From Streptomyces sp. NRRL WC-3618 (GTDB taxonomy: Bacteria > Actinomycetota > Actinomycetes > Streptomycetales > Streptomycetaceae), in contig NZ_LGDW01000303.1 of assembly GCF_001280005.1 (NCBI RefSeq), positions 57,372-121,371 of the forward strand: a DNA stretch of 64,000 bases, in the 5' to 3' direction. This document shows positions 40,548 through 48,662 of this stretch, piece after piece (position 1 is the first letter of the stretch; each line of letters opens with the position of its first letter). Both the position numbers and the translations under genes were made by a program. The notes below the pieces were generated by a model that saw only the letters and a list, made by a program, of their open reading frames with translations, was not told the DNA's origin and did no database searches.

Positions 40548-41675
40548 ATGAGATTCGAACTGACCGCCGACCAGCGCTTGTTGCAGACGGCGACAGCGGA
40601 CTACCTGGAGAAGTCCGCCCCGCTCGGCGTGATCCGCGCGTTGCACGACGAGGGCCGCACGTTCGACCGGGACACCTGGCGGCGTGGGGCGGAACTCGGG
40701 TGGACGTCGCTCGTCGTGCCGGAGGAGACGGGCGGCGGCAGCGTCTCCGGCGAGGGGGTCGTCGACGCGACGGTCATCGCCGAGCAGTTCGGACGCGGGT
40801 GCGCGCCCGGACCGCTCGCCGTGGTCAACGTCGTCGCCGCCGCCCTCGCCGAGGCGGCCGGCGCGGACCGGCACGCCGGACTCCTCGGCAGGCTGCTCGA
40901 CGGCTCGATGGTCGCCGCCTGGGCCTGCTGTGCGCCGGGACGGGGCTGGGACCCCGAAGCGGGCGCGATCGAGGCACGGCCCGACGGGGACGGTTACGTC
41001 CTTGACGGCACGCACGACGGCGTCGAGCACGGCGGCGACGCGGACGCGTTCCTGGTACTCGCCCATACCCCCGAGGGCCTGAGCCAGTTCGTCGTCGAGC
41101 GCGACGCGGACGGCGTGTCCGTCCTCCCGCTGGAGAGCCTCGACATGGTGCGCGGCTTCGCACGCGTCGACTACGCCGGCGTACGCGTCCCGGCCACCGC
41201 GCTCGTGGGAGCGGCCGGCGGTGCCGCGGCCGCCGTCGAGCGCCAGTTCCAGCTCGCCGTCGTGCTGCAGTGCGCCGAACTCGTCGGTGTCGTCGAGCGC
41301 GTGCTGGAGTTCACCCGGCAGTGGATGTTCGACCGCTACTCCTTCGGCCGGCCGCTCGCCTCCTATCAGGAGCTCAAGCACCGGATGGCGGACATGACGC
41401 TGTGGTCGGAGTCCGGCCAGGCGACGATGGCCGCCGCCGCCCGCGCGGTGCAGGAGCGCCGGGCCGACGCCGGTGAGCTGGTCAGCGTCGCGAAGTCCTA
41501 CCTCGGCCAGCGGGCCACCGACATCATCCAGGACTGCGTCCAGTTGCACGGCGGCCTGGGAGTCACCTGGGAGCACGACATCCACATCTACCTGCGCCGG
41601 GCGACGGTGAACCGGCTCATGTGGGGCACGCCGTCCGCGCACCGCCGCCGTATCGCCGATCTGCTGAACGTCTGA
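40548..41675 (+). CDS. Acyl-CoA dehydrogenase, small subunit type
   Basis: A 375-residue acyl-CoA dehydrogenase. It contains FELTADQRLLQTATADYLEK, SLVVPEETGGGSVSGEG, FDRYSFGRPLASYQELKHRM and QLHGGLGVTWEHDIHIYLRR. The usual terminal EGT-E-Q motif is replaced by NRLMWGTPSAHRRR, and the middle region is short and diverged. It is followed 11 bp later by a second dehydrogenase of 426 residues. Adjacent, unequal ACADs of this kind form alpha2beta2 enzymes (FadE28-FadE29/ChsE1-ChsE2 type) for steroid side-chain CoA. GGAGGACAAGGTGCCGTC lies before the ATG. Confidence 0.92.
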   Translation: MRFELTADQRLLQTATADYLEKSAPLGVIRALHDEGRTFDRDTWRRGAELGWTSLVVPEETGGGSVSGEGVVDATVIAEQFGRGCAPGPLAVVNVVAAALAEAAGADRHAGLLGRLLDGSMVAAWACCAPGRGWDPEAGAIEARPDGDGYVLDGTHDGVEHGGDADAFLVLAHTPEGLSQFVVERDADGVSVLPLESLDMVRGFARVDYAGVRVPATALVGAAGGAAAAVERQFQLAVVLQCAELVGVVERVLEFTRQWMFDRYSFGRPLASYQELKHRMADMTLWSESGQATMAAAARAVQERRADAGELVSVAKSYLGQRATDIIQDCVQLHGGLGVTWEHDIHIYLRRATVNRLMWGTPSAHRRRIADLLNV

Positions 41676-41686
41676 GGAGATTCGAG

Positions 41687-42967
41687 ATGACCGCGACCAC
41701 GACGGCCGTGTCAGACGCCACCGGCATGGAGAGCGTCGACAGCTTCCGCCTGCGGGCCCGCGAGTGGATCCCGGCGAACCTGCGGCGCCTGGCCGACCTG
41801 CCCGCCGACGAAGGTGCGCAAAGGAACGTGTCGAGCGACGAGAGCGCCTGGCAGCGGGCCCGTGCCCTGCAACGCACGCTGTACGAGGGTGGCTTCGCCG
41901 GAATCTGCTACCCCAAGGAGTACGGCGGTCTCGGCCTCACCTCCGCGCACCAGCGCGCCTTCAACGAGGAGGTCGCCGGCTACGAGATGCCGATGCGGCT
42001 GAATGTGCCGACGTTCACCATCTGCGGCCCGACCATCCTCGACATGGGCAGCGAGGAGCACAAGCGTGAGCACCTGGCCGCCGCGATCCGCGGCGACGAG
42101 GTGCTCGTGCAGTTCCTGTCCGAACCGGGCAGCGGCTCCGACCTCGCCGGAGCGACGACCCGCGCCGAGCGCGACGGCGACGTGTTCGTCCTCAACGGCT
42201 CGAAGATCTGGAGCTCGGGCGCCTACGCCGCCGACTACGCGCTGTGCCTGGCCCGCACCGACTGGGACGCGCCCAAGCACCGGGGACTGACGATGTTCCT
42301 GATGAAGGTGCATCAGCCCGGCGTGCACATCGAACGCATCAAGCAGGTCAACGGCGGCGACGAGTTCTGCCAGGAGTTCTTCGACGACGTCGTCGTCCCG
42401 GCCTCCGCGGTGGTCGGCGAGGTGGGCGGCGGCTGGGCGGTCGCCTCGCGCCAGCTGTTCCACGAGCGCAACGCCGTCGGCGGCGGCTCACCGTACTTCA
42501 GCGGCGCGCGGGCCGAAGGGCGGCGCGGCACGGAGACCGATGCGCTCATCGACCTGGTCCGCCGCACCGGCCGGGCGGACGACCCCTACGCGCGGGAGCT
42601 GATCGCCGAGGCGCACGCCCTCGGCGTCATCCACGGGCACCTCGTCGACCGGGTCACCGCGGGCATGCGCACGCAGAAGATGCCTCCCACCGCCGGCTCG
42701 CTCATCCGCCTCTTCCACGGCGAGAGCGCCACCCGCCAGGCAGAGATCGCACTCGAACTCGCCGGCCCGGCCGCCGCGATGTCCGCCCCCGACGGGCCCG
42801 ACACCCGCGAGGTGGGCGTGTCCTTCCTGTTCCGCCAGGCCACCCAGCTCGGCGGCGGCAGCACCGAGATGGCACGCAACATCATCAGCGAACGGATCCT
42901 CGGAATGGCCCGCGAGTACGCCGCCGACCGCGACGTCCCCTTCAACCAGGTCCGGCACGGGCGCTGA
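41687..42967 (+). CDS. Acyl-CoA dehydrogenase, large subunit type
   Basis: A 426-residue acyl-CoA dehydrogenase. It contains FAGICYPKEYGGLGLTSAHQ, VQFLSEPGSGSDLAGATTRA, LNGSKIWSSGAYAADYAL, and FRQATQLGGGSTEMARNIIS near the C-terminus. It is directly coupled to the upstream dehydrogenase (ATG at 41687, GAGGAG before it). The pair probably makes a heteromeric enzyme in which one subunit carries the FAD site and the other completes it. It would catalyse the first oxidation of a bulky acyl-CoA. Confidence 0.94.
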   Translation: MTATTTAVSDATGMESVDSFRLRAREWIPANLRRLADLPADEGAQRNVSSDESAWQRARALQRTLYEGGFAGICYPKEYGGLGLTSAHQRAFNEEVAGYEMPMRLNVPTFTICGPTILDMGSEEHKREHLAAAIRGDEVLVQFLSEPGSGSDLAGATTRAERDGDVFVLNGSKIWSSGAYAADYALCLARTDWDAPKHRGLTMFLMKVHQPGVHIERIKQVNGGDEFCQEFFDDVVVPASAVVGEVGGGWAVASRQLFHERNAVGGGSPYFSGARAEGRRGTETDALIDLVRRTGRADDPYARELIAEAHALGVIHGHLVDRVTAGMRTQKMPPTAGSLIRLFHGESATRQAEIALELAGPAAAMSAPDGPDTREVGVSFLFRQATQLGGGSTEMARNIISERILGMAREYAADRDVPFNQVRHGR

Positions 42968-43010
42968 AGGCCGAACGCACCTGAGGTCCTCAGGAAGGAC
43001 ATAACGGCAC

Positions 43011-43112
43011 ATGACCACAGCAGAACCCTCCCTCGCCACCACCCCGCCGGCCGCGGACGTGGTCCGGCGCATCGTGCGGGCCCTGCCCTCCGAGGAGGAA
43101 CGACATGGGTGA
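43011..43112 (+). CDS. Possible 33-residue leader peptide or 5' gene remnant
   Basis: A short frame MTTAEPSLATTPPAADVVRR and 13 more residues, with AGGAAGGAC nine bases upstream and high third-position GC. Its stop overlaps the start of the DoxX gene by a few bases, so it could couple translation. It may equally be the surviving 5' end of a deleted gene. I recognise no family. Confidence 0.35.
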   Translation: MTTAEPSLATTPPAADVVRRIVRALPSEEERHG

Positions 43113-43611
43113 GGCGGGCGACGCCGCTCTGCTGCTGGTACGGCTCACTGTGGGCGCGGTGATGGCCGTACACGGCTGGAACCACTGGCGCGGCGGAGGC
43201 GGGATCGAGGGCACCGCGCGCTGGTTCGCCGGACTCGGGCTGCGCCGACCGCTCCTGCAGGCGTGGCTGAGCGTGCTCACCGAGATCGGCGCGGGCGTCC
43301 TGCTGGCCGCCGGGCTGTTCACCTCGCTCGCCGGCGCCGCCGTCATCTCGGTGATGCTGGTCGCCGGTCTGCTCGCGCACCGTCGCAACGGCTTCTTCGT
43401 CTTCAAGGACGGCTACGAGTACGTCCTGGTCCTCGCCGTGCTGTCGCTGGCACTCGCGGCCTGGGGGCCCGGCGAGTACGCGGTGGACACGGCCGCCGGC
43501 ATCGAGCTGACCGGCTGGCCGGGCACCGGCGCCGCGCTCGGCGCCGCGATCCTCGGGACGGGGACCCTGCTCGCGCTCTTCTATCGCCCGCAGGCGCCGA
43601 GCGCGTCCTGA
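43105..43611 (+). CDS. DoxX-family membrane protein
   Basis: A 168-residue protein with about four membrane spans, at residues 8-25, 53-75, 80-95 and 108-125. VRLTVGAVMAVHGWNHWRGG and GTARWFAGLGLRRPLLQAWL are typical of DoxX proteins, which associate with quinone-linked oxidation systems. GGAGGAACGAC precedes the ATG. It is the last intact gene after the paired acyl-CoA dehydrogenases and could link their electron transfer to the membrane, which is an inference. Confidence 0.85.
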   Translation: MGEAGDAALLLVRLTVGAVMAVHGWNHWRGGGGIEGTARWFAGLGLRRPLLQAWLSVLTEIGAGVLLAAGLFTSLAGAAVISVMLVAGLLAHRRNGFFVFKDGYEYVLVLAVLSLALAAWGPGEYAVDTAAGIELTGWPGTGAALGAAILGTGTLLALFYRPQAPSAS

Positions 43612-43635
43612 CCCGCCATGTGAGGAGAAACACGA

Positions 43636-44495
43636 GTGAGTCTGAGGATTGTACGCCCGTCGAATCGCCGTGGGCCTGGCGGCGCTCGGTGCCGGCGCGG
43701 GCGGGGTGGTGACGGTCCAGCTTCCGGCGCGTGTCGAGACCGGGGGCGCGTACGCCGCCGTACTGCTGTGCGGGGGAGTACTGCTACCGGTGTCGCCGGA
43801 GGCCACCGCAGAGGAGGCCCGGCTGGTCCTCCGGCTCACGGGGGCCACCGCGCTGATCACTTCGGTCTGGCGGGCGCACGACGTACTCCGTACGAGAGGT
43901 TCCGAGCACGCAGTGCCGCGGCTGCGGCTGCGGCTGCGGGTCGCGGTGCCGGGCACATCGCCCGCGGCGGCGGTGCCGGCTGACGCGGTGGACTGGTTCA
44001 CTCTGCTGAACCCCCGGCCGGTCGAGCCCGCTTCGCGCACTGATCAGGATCAGGTGTGTCTGCTGGCCTGGACGGAAGGTGTCGGCGGTACTCCCGCATG
44101 CGTCCAGCACACCCATCGCTCACCGCTGGCCGGGCTGACACTCTCGCAACCGGCCCAGACGGCACGTCGGGATCGGGTGCACCTCAATACGTTGCGGCCC
44201 GGCTGCGCGGCGGGTCCCGCCGGACTGCTGCAGGCGATGGTTCGCGGAAGACCCACGGTCTTTATGGAGCGCCTGCAGGCAGGCCGCGCTGCACCTGGTG
44301 CACCGCCACGGGGTGACGTCGGCGGAGGGGACGGCCTTCCACCTCGCCGGGCTGCTCAACGCGGCCGAACGCACCGGCTTGGCCACAGGCCCTCTCACCG
44401 ACTACCTCGTGCGCGACGAGACCCCACCGCCCGCGGTCGTCGAGCGGGCCGCCCGGGCGGGGGTGGCCGTGCTGCCGGTACCCACCCGTGCCTGA
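43636..44495 (+). pseudogene. AMP-dependent acyl-CoA synthetase remnant, frameshifted
   Basis: The sequence starts with a good ribosome site (GAGGAGAAACACGA) and GTG, VSLRIV, then shifts to a frame beginning RIAVGLAALGAGAGGVVTVQ. That frame continues with AAVLLCGGVLLPVSPEATAE, CLLAWTEGVGGTPACVQHTH and RPTVFMERLQAG, which are adenylate-forming enzyme segments. Near 44288 one extra base moves the match to another frame (HRHGVTSAEGTAFHLAGLLN), and the sequence then ends. About 70 N-terminal residues and the whole C-terminal half are missing. The ATP-binding TSGTT-like motif survives only as WTEGVGGTP. It is dead as a ligase. Confidence 0.8.
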
Positions 44496-44577
44496 CCAGG
44501 CCGGGACGGGCAAGAACCCGGGCTTGTCGAGCCCCCCGCCGACCGGGGAAGACCGCCCGGCCGGCGCTCGTCAATTG

Positions 44578-45435
44578 TCAGTCGTATGTGTAGAAACCGC
44601 GCTTGGTCTTCCGGCCCAGCCAACCCATCCGCACGTACTGCATGAGCAGCGGCGGGGGCCAGTACTTGGGATCGTGGTACTCCTCGTACATGCGCGCGGC
44701 CATGTCGTGGACGATGTCCAGGCCGATCAGGTCGCTGAGCCCGAAGGGTCCCATCGGGTGGTTGAAGCCGAGCCTGAGGACCGAGTCGATGTCCTCCATC
44801 GAGGCCACTCCGCGTTCAAAGGCACGGATGGCGTCCAGGAGGAACGGCACGACGAGCAGGTTGCCGATGAAGCCGGGCCCGTCCTTGATGATCACCGGGG
44901 ACTTGCCGAGGGCCTTCGACAGATCGACGGCGGCCCGGATGGTCTCCTCGCTCGTCGCCGGGGTGCGGATGACCTCCACCAGGTCCATGAGGGGGACCGG
45001 GTTGAAGAAGTGCAGGCCGACGACCCGCTCGGGGGCGGACGTCTCGGCCGCCATGATCACGAGCGGGATCGTCGAGGTGTTCGAGGCGAGGACCGCGGTG
45101 GGAGAGGCGTGGCGCTCGAAGTCGCGGAAGAGCTCACGCTTGAGGTCGACGTCCTCGAACGCCGCGTCGATCACGATGTCGGCTCCGGCGATGGCCGCCC
45201 GGTCCGTGGAGGTGCGCAGGCGGGCCAGTGCCTGGGCTGCCTGTTCCTCGGTGAACTTCCCCTTCTCGACGAACTTCGCCAACCCGGCGGCGACCCGTGC
45301 CCGACCGGCCCCGACGGCCTGCTCGTCCCGCTCGATGCCGACCACGTCGAAGCCGAGGGGAACGGCCGTCTGCGCGATACCGGCCCCCATGGTGCCGAGG
45401 CCGACTATCGCGAGTGTCTTGAACTCCACGCGCAC
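44578..45435 (-). CDS. 3-hydroxyacyl-CoA (3-hydroxybutyryl-CoA) dehydrogenase
   Basis: A 285-residue single-function 3-hydroxyacyl-CoA dehydrogenase. It contains LAIVGLGTMGAGIAQTAVPL for NAD, VLASNTSTIPLVIMAAETSA, RVVGLHFFNPVPLMDLVEVI with the catalytic His, and GKSPVIIKDGPGFIGNLLVV. The length and lack of a hydratase domain are typical of HbdA/FadB2 enzymes. It would oxidise the hydroxyacyl-CoA made by the MaoC or crotonase enzymes. It lies downstream of the AMP-ligase and the 99-residue protein on the same strand and is the last gene of that unit. Confidence 0.95.
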   Translation of the reverse strand: MRVEFKTLAIVGLGTMGAGIAQTAVPLGFDVVGIERDEQAVGAGRARVAAGLAKFVEKGKFTEEQAAQALARLRTSTDRAAIAGADIVIDAAFEDVDLKRELFRDFERHASPTAVLASNTSTIPLVIMAAETSAPERVVGLHFFNPVPLMDLVEVIRTPATSEETIRAAVDLSKALGKSPVIIKDGPGFIGNLLVVPFLLDAIRAFERGVASMEDIDSVLRLGFNHPMGPFGLSDLIGLDIVHDMAARMYEEYHDPKYWPPPLLMQYVRMGWLGRKTKRGFYTYD

Positions 45436-45454
45436 TCCTTGTCTTCAGGTGCTG

Positions 45455-46978
45455 CTAGAGCACGGGTGTCCTGGTGGCCTCGGGGGCCCCGGCGTCCTTG
45501 TCGATGTCTGCGACCAGCTTGCGGCGCAGTACCTTGCCCGTCGGCGTGGTCGGGAGTTCCGGCAGGAAGACGATGTCGTCGGGGGTCTTCGAACTGCGCA
45601 GCCGGCCGCGGACGAACTCGCGCAGGACGCCGGCGTCCGGCCGCACGCCGGGCTTGACGACAACGAACGCGCCGATGCGCTGCCCCCATTCGTCGTCCGG
45701 GATGCCGGCCACGGCCACGTCCGCCACCCATTCGTGCTCGGTGAGCACGCTCTCGATCTCCGAGGGGGCGATGTTCTCGCCGCCGCGGATGATGGTGTCG
45801 TCGGACCGGCCCTCGACGAAGATGAAGCCGTCCTCGTCGATATGGCCGCGGTCACGGGTGGGGAACCAGCCGGCGCTGTCCAGCCGGCTGCCGGCCTCCA
45901 GGTACTCACCGGCGACCTGTGGCCCGCGTACGACGATGTCTCCCACCACGCCGGGAGGGCACGGCAGCCCGTCCGGATCATGGACCTCGATCTCCACGCT
46001 GGGCAGCGCACGGCCCACCGACCCCAGTCTCGCGCGCACGGTGGGATCGTCGCTCGCGGCGGCCGTACGGTGGTCGTCCGGTCCCAGCACCGCGATGGAG
46101 GAGGCGGTCTCGGTGAGGCCGTAGGCGTTGACGAAACCGGTGCCGGGAAAGAGCCGCAGCGCCTCCATGAGCACGGGTACGGCGATCTTCGCGCCGCCGT
46201 ACGACATCGACCGCAGCGTCGAGGGGCCCCGCTCGCCGGAGTGGACGAGTTCGCTGACGATGCGCGCGAGCATCGTCGGCACCACCATCGCGTGCGTGAC
46301 TGCCTGGGTCCGGACGCGATGCAGCCAGTCGGCGGCGCTGAAGTGGTCGAGATACACGATCCGGCGACCGGCGTACAGGTTGGAGAGCAGGTTCGCGACG
46401 GCGGCGATGTGGTAGGGCGGCACGCTGACGATGGTCGCGTCGCTCTCCTCGGCCGACGCGAACTCGACGGAGCCGAAGATGTAGGACGTCAGGTGCCGGT
46501 GCCGCAGTACCGCGCTCTTCGGGGCGGCGGTCGTCCCGCTCGTCATCAGCAGCACGGCGATCGAGTCGGGGTCCGGGTCGGCGGGCTCGGTCTCGTGATC
46601 GGCGGCAACCGCCGTCGGCCCGGCGAACTCCTCCAGCGTCACGGCCGCCATGCCCCGGACCCGCTCGGGCGAGTCGGTTATCACGAGCGGCTTGGCCTGG
46701 CGGCCGAGGACGTCGTCCAGCTGCTCGGCGCTCAGCCGGTAGTTGACCGGCAGGAAGGGCACGCCGACGGAGGCCGCGGCGAACAGGGCGACCGGAAACG
46801 CGGGACCGTTGCCGCCGAGGTAGACGACGGTGCCGGCATCGGCGGCCCGGACGAGATCCGAGCCCGAGCGCGCCCGCCGGGCGAGTTCGCTGGCGGTGAG
46901 GCCGTCCGCGCGGTCACCGATGAGGACCCGGTCGGGCATCCCCTCGACCACCATGTCGAGGAGCATCGTGAGGTTCAT
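45455..46978 (-). CDS. AMP-dependent acyl-CoA synthetase/ligase
   Basis: A 507-residue adenylate-forming ligase. SIAVLLMTSGTTAAPKSAVL is the P-loop, GFVNAYGLTETASSIAVL the A5 motif, WFPTRDRGHIDEDGFIFVEG the A7 motif, and TPTGKVLRRKLVADID contains the catalytic Lys. It makes an acyl-CoA from a free acid and ATP. The ATG at 46976-46978 lies 17 bp after the 99-residue protein gene, so they are cotranscribed from the TACNGTA promoter at 47387. It is probably the entry ligase of the cluster, since the copy at 43.6 kb is inactive. Confidence 0.95.
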   Translation of the reverse strand: MNLTMLLDMVVEGMPDRVLIGDRADGLTASELARRARSGSDLVRAADAGTVVYLGGNGPAFPVALFAAASVGVPFLPVNYRLSAEQLDDVLGRQAKPLVITDSPERVRGMAAVTLEEFAGPTAVAADHETEPADPDPDSIAVLLMTSGTTAAPKSAVLRHRHLTSYIFGSVEFASAEESDATIVSVPPYHIAAVANLLSNLYAGRRIVYLDHFSAADWLHRVRTQAVTHAMVVPTMLARIVSELVHSGERGPSTLRSMSYGGAKIAVPVLMEALRLFPGTGFVNAYGLTETASSIAVLGPDDHRTAAASDDPTVRARLGSVGRALPSVEIEVHDPDGLPCPPGVVGDIVVRGPQVAGEYLEAGSRLDSAGWFPTRDRGHIDEDGFIFVEGRSDDTIIRGGENIAPSEIESVLTEHEWVADVAVAGIPDDEWGQRIGAFVVVKPGVRPDAGVLREFVRGRLRSSKTPDDIVFLPELPTTPTGKVLRRKLVADIDKDAGAPEATRTPVL

Positions 46979-46995
46979 CGCGGGTGCGGTCCGTT

Positions 46996-47295
46996 TCAGT
47001 CGGACGCCGGCAGCGCCTTGGCCGCCTTCTGCGTGAGTTGGCTGTTGCCGAAGGTCAAAGGGCCGATTCCGGCCTTGGTGCACAGCACCTCGATGCCGCT
47101 GTCGTCGTCGGTGTACCGCTTGCCGAGGTGGATAGGTGGGCCGTCGCTCACCTGTGGTGCGGTGGGATCGGGGGCCGTCGGGCGCATCTCCGCGCCGGCG
47201 CACATCAACACCGCGGGGGTGTCGGAACTCTTGACGACGATGACTTCGCACGTCGAGTTCTGTCCGCGCAGCCGAGTGCCGACCTGCAAACTCAT
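46996..47295 (-). CDS. Conserved small protein of unknown function next to CoA ligase
   Basis: A 99-residue protein beginning MSLQVGTRLRGQNSTCEVIV, with LMCAGAEM in the middle and GKRYTDDDSGIEVLCTKAG near residue 75. Three Cys (about residues 16, 32 and 73) could bind a metal. I recall similar small proteins beside acyl-CoA ligases in actinomycetes but know no function. It is first in an operon with the ligase and the hydroxyacyl-CoA dehydrogenase. GGAGGACCAT precedes the ATG. The operator at 47387-47405 is about 90 bases upstream. Confidence 0.78.
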   Translation of the reverse strand: MSLQVGTRLRGQNSTCEVIVVKSSDTPAVLMCAGAEMRPTAPDPTAPQVSDGPPIHLGKRYTDDDSGIEVLCTKAGIGPLTFGNSQLTQKAAKALPASD

Positions 47296-47386
47296 ATGGT
47301 CCTCCTCAACGACAGGCACTGCTGATGCCGTCCGTCCCGCAGAGCGGCCGGGGCCGTCTGGACGGGACATCGCAACGCAACACCCA

Positions 47387-47405
47387 TACCGTAAGGTATA
47401 TAGTA
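47387..47405. promoter_or_regulatory. TACNGTA-type operator
   Basis: TACCGTA at 47387 and TATAGTA at 47399, 12 bp apart, lie upstream of the minus-strand ligase operon. Confidence 0.68.
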
Positions 47406-47721
47406 CAGGGGTCAAGAGGCGCGGGGGAGGTGTGACGTTGACCCTGCGCTCAAGTGATGAAGAAGACGTCCCGGTGGGCTGCGGTGACGGTCCGTCCAGG
47501 TCGGCCCGTATGTGCCGAGGCTGTATCGCCGGCGAGGGCACGCCGGCGCCTCCGGTGGAGTGTCGCCCGACCGTCGATCAGGAGCAGGCGCTGGATTGCG
47601 CCCGACAGGGTGTCAGGGTCCTGCACGCTGCGCCGAGAGGTGCCGCGTGCGCTGATCGACGACGTGAGGGCGCTGACGCCCTGGCAGAGGAAGTGACCCG
47701 CGAGATGGGAAGGTGCACCGC
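47406..47721. other. 316-bp intergenic stretch without a supported gene
   Basis: A plus-strand frame from 47432 ends by overlapping the next start codon. Its third-position GC is clearly lower than that of the neighbours and it has no recognisable domain, so I do not call it. No terminator or RNA gene is apparent. Confidence 0.5.
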
Positions 47722-48585
47722 ATGAGCCGGACCGAGCCACTCATGAGGCGGATCCCCGCCGCCGGCGTGGAACTGGCCGCCGAGGAGTATCCGGTGGACG
47801 CGCCGAAGGGCACCGCGCTGTTCCTGCACGGCGGGGGCCAGACCCGCCATTCTTGGAAGGGCGCGGCCCGGACGCTTGCCAGGAGCGGCTGGCGCACCTT
47901 CTCGCTCGACACCCGCGGTCATGGCGACAGCGGTTGGGCGCCGGACGGGGACTACTCGATGGACGTCCTCGTGGCCGATCTCGTCGGCGTGGCCGCCCGG
48001 GCCGGTGAGGGCGATCCGCGTCCTCCCGTGCTGATCGGCGCGTCGATGGGCGGCCTGACCTCGCTGCTGGCCGTCGGGGAAGGGCTGGTGGACGCTCGCG
48101 CGCTCGTGCTTGTCGATGTCGCCCCGCGCATGGAACGGGATGGCGCCGCACGGGTCTCCGGGTTCATGCGCCGCCACGTCGACGGCTTCGCCACGCTGGA
48201 GGACGTCGCCGCCGCGGTGTCCGAGTACAACCCGCACCGTCGGCGTCCGAGGAGTCTGGAGGGGTTGCGCAAGAACGTGCGCCTGGCCGAAGACGGCCGC
48301 TGGTACTGGCACTGGGACCCGGCGCTGGTGCGGCCGGACGCCGACGAGCCCAGGCGGCACCCCGACCCGGAGCGGCTGCGCGAGGCGGCCCGCCGCATCG
48401 ACGTTCCCACGCTCTTGGTCCGCGCTGTTCAGTCGGACGTGCTCAGTGAGGAGGGGGTGCGCGAGTTCCTGTCGCTTGTGCCCGGCTCGCGCGCGGTCGA
48501 CGTCGCCGGCACCGGGCATATGGTGGCCGGCGACGACAACGACGCGTTCATCGACCAGGTAGGGCGATTCCTCGGCACCGTGTGA
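47722..48585 (+). CDS. Alpha/beta hydrolase
   Basis: A 287-residue alpha/beta hydrolase. LFLHGGGQTRHSWKGAARTL holds the oxyanion loop, SLDTRGHGDSGWAPDGDYSM strand 4, PVLIGASMGGLTSLLAVGEG the Ser nucleophile, and VAGTGHMVAGDDNDAF the His. It resembles meta-cleavage-product and epoxide hydrolase relatives with an unusual central lid including RRPRSLEGLRKNVRLAEDGR. ATG at 47722 follows GGAAGG. It converges on the enoyl-CoA hydratase gene. Substrate unknown; ester or C-C hydrolysis possible. Confidence 0.9.
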   Translation: MSRTEPLMRRIPAAGVELAAEEYPVDAPKGTALFLHGGGQTRHSWKGAARTLARSGWRTFSLDTRGHGDSGWAPDGDYSMDVLVADLVGVAARAGEGDPRPPVLIGASMGGLTSLLAVGEGLVDARALVLVDVAPRMERDGAARVSGFMRRHVDGFATLEDVAAAVSEYNPHRRRPRSLEGLRKNVRLAEDGRWYWHWDPALVRPDADEPRRHPDPERLREAARRIDVPTLLVRAVQSDVLSEEGVREFLSLVPGSRAVDVAGTGHMVAGDDNDAFIDQVGRFLGTV

Positions 48586-48634
48586 CCGCGCAGACCCAAC
48601 GGGTCCTGGGCCTCCGCGACCCGTCCGGTCCTGC

Positions 48635-48662
48635 GGTGAGTCACCCCCGGAGGTGACTCACC
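48635..48662. terminator. 11-bp hairpin overlapping a stop codon
   Basis: GGTGAGTCACC (48635-48645) pairs with GGTGACTCACC (48652-48662) around CCCGGA. It lies between the convergent hydrolase and enoyl-CoA hydratase genes and covers the hydratase stop codon. Confidence 0.75.

Noticed and set aside
44603..47725. A plus-strand open frame of over 1,000 codons opposite the hydroxyacyl-CoA dehydrogenase and ligase
   Set aside because: It is antisense to three clear genes and composed of low-complexity Arg/Ala/Pro sequence. No start signal or homology is apparent.
47432..47725. A 97-codon Cys-containing frame ending on the next gene's start codon
   Set aside because: Its third-position GC is lower than in neighbours, the ribosome site is too close to the GTG, and no family is recognised.
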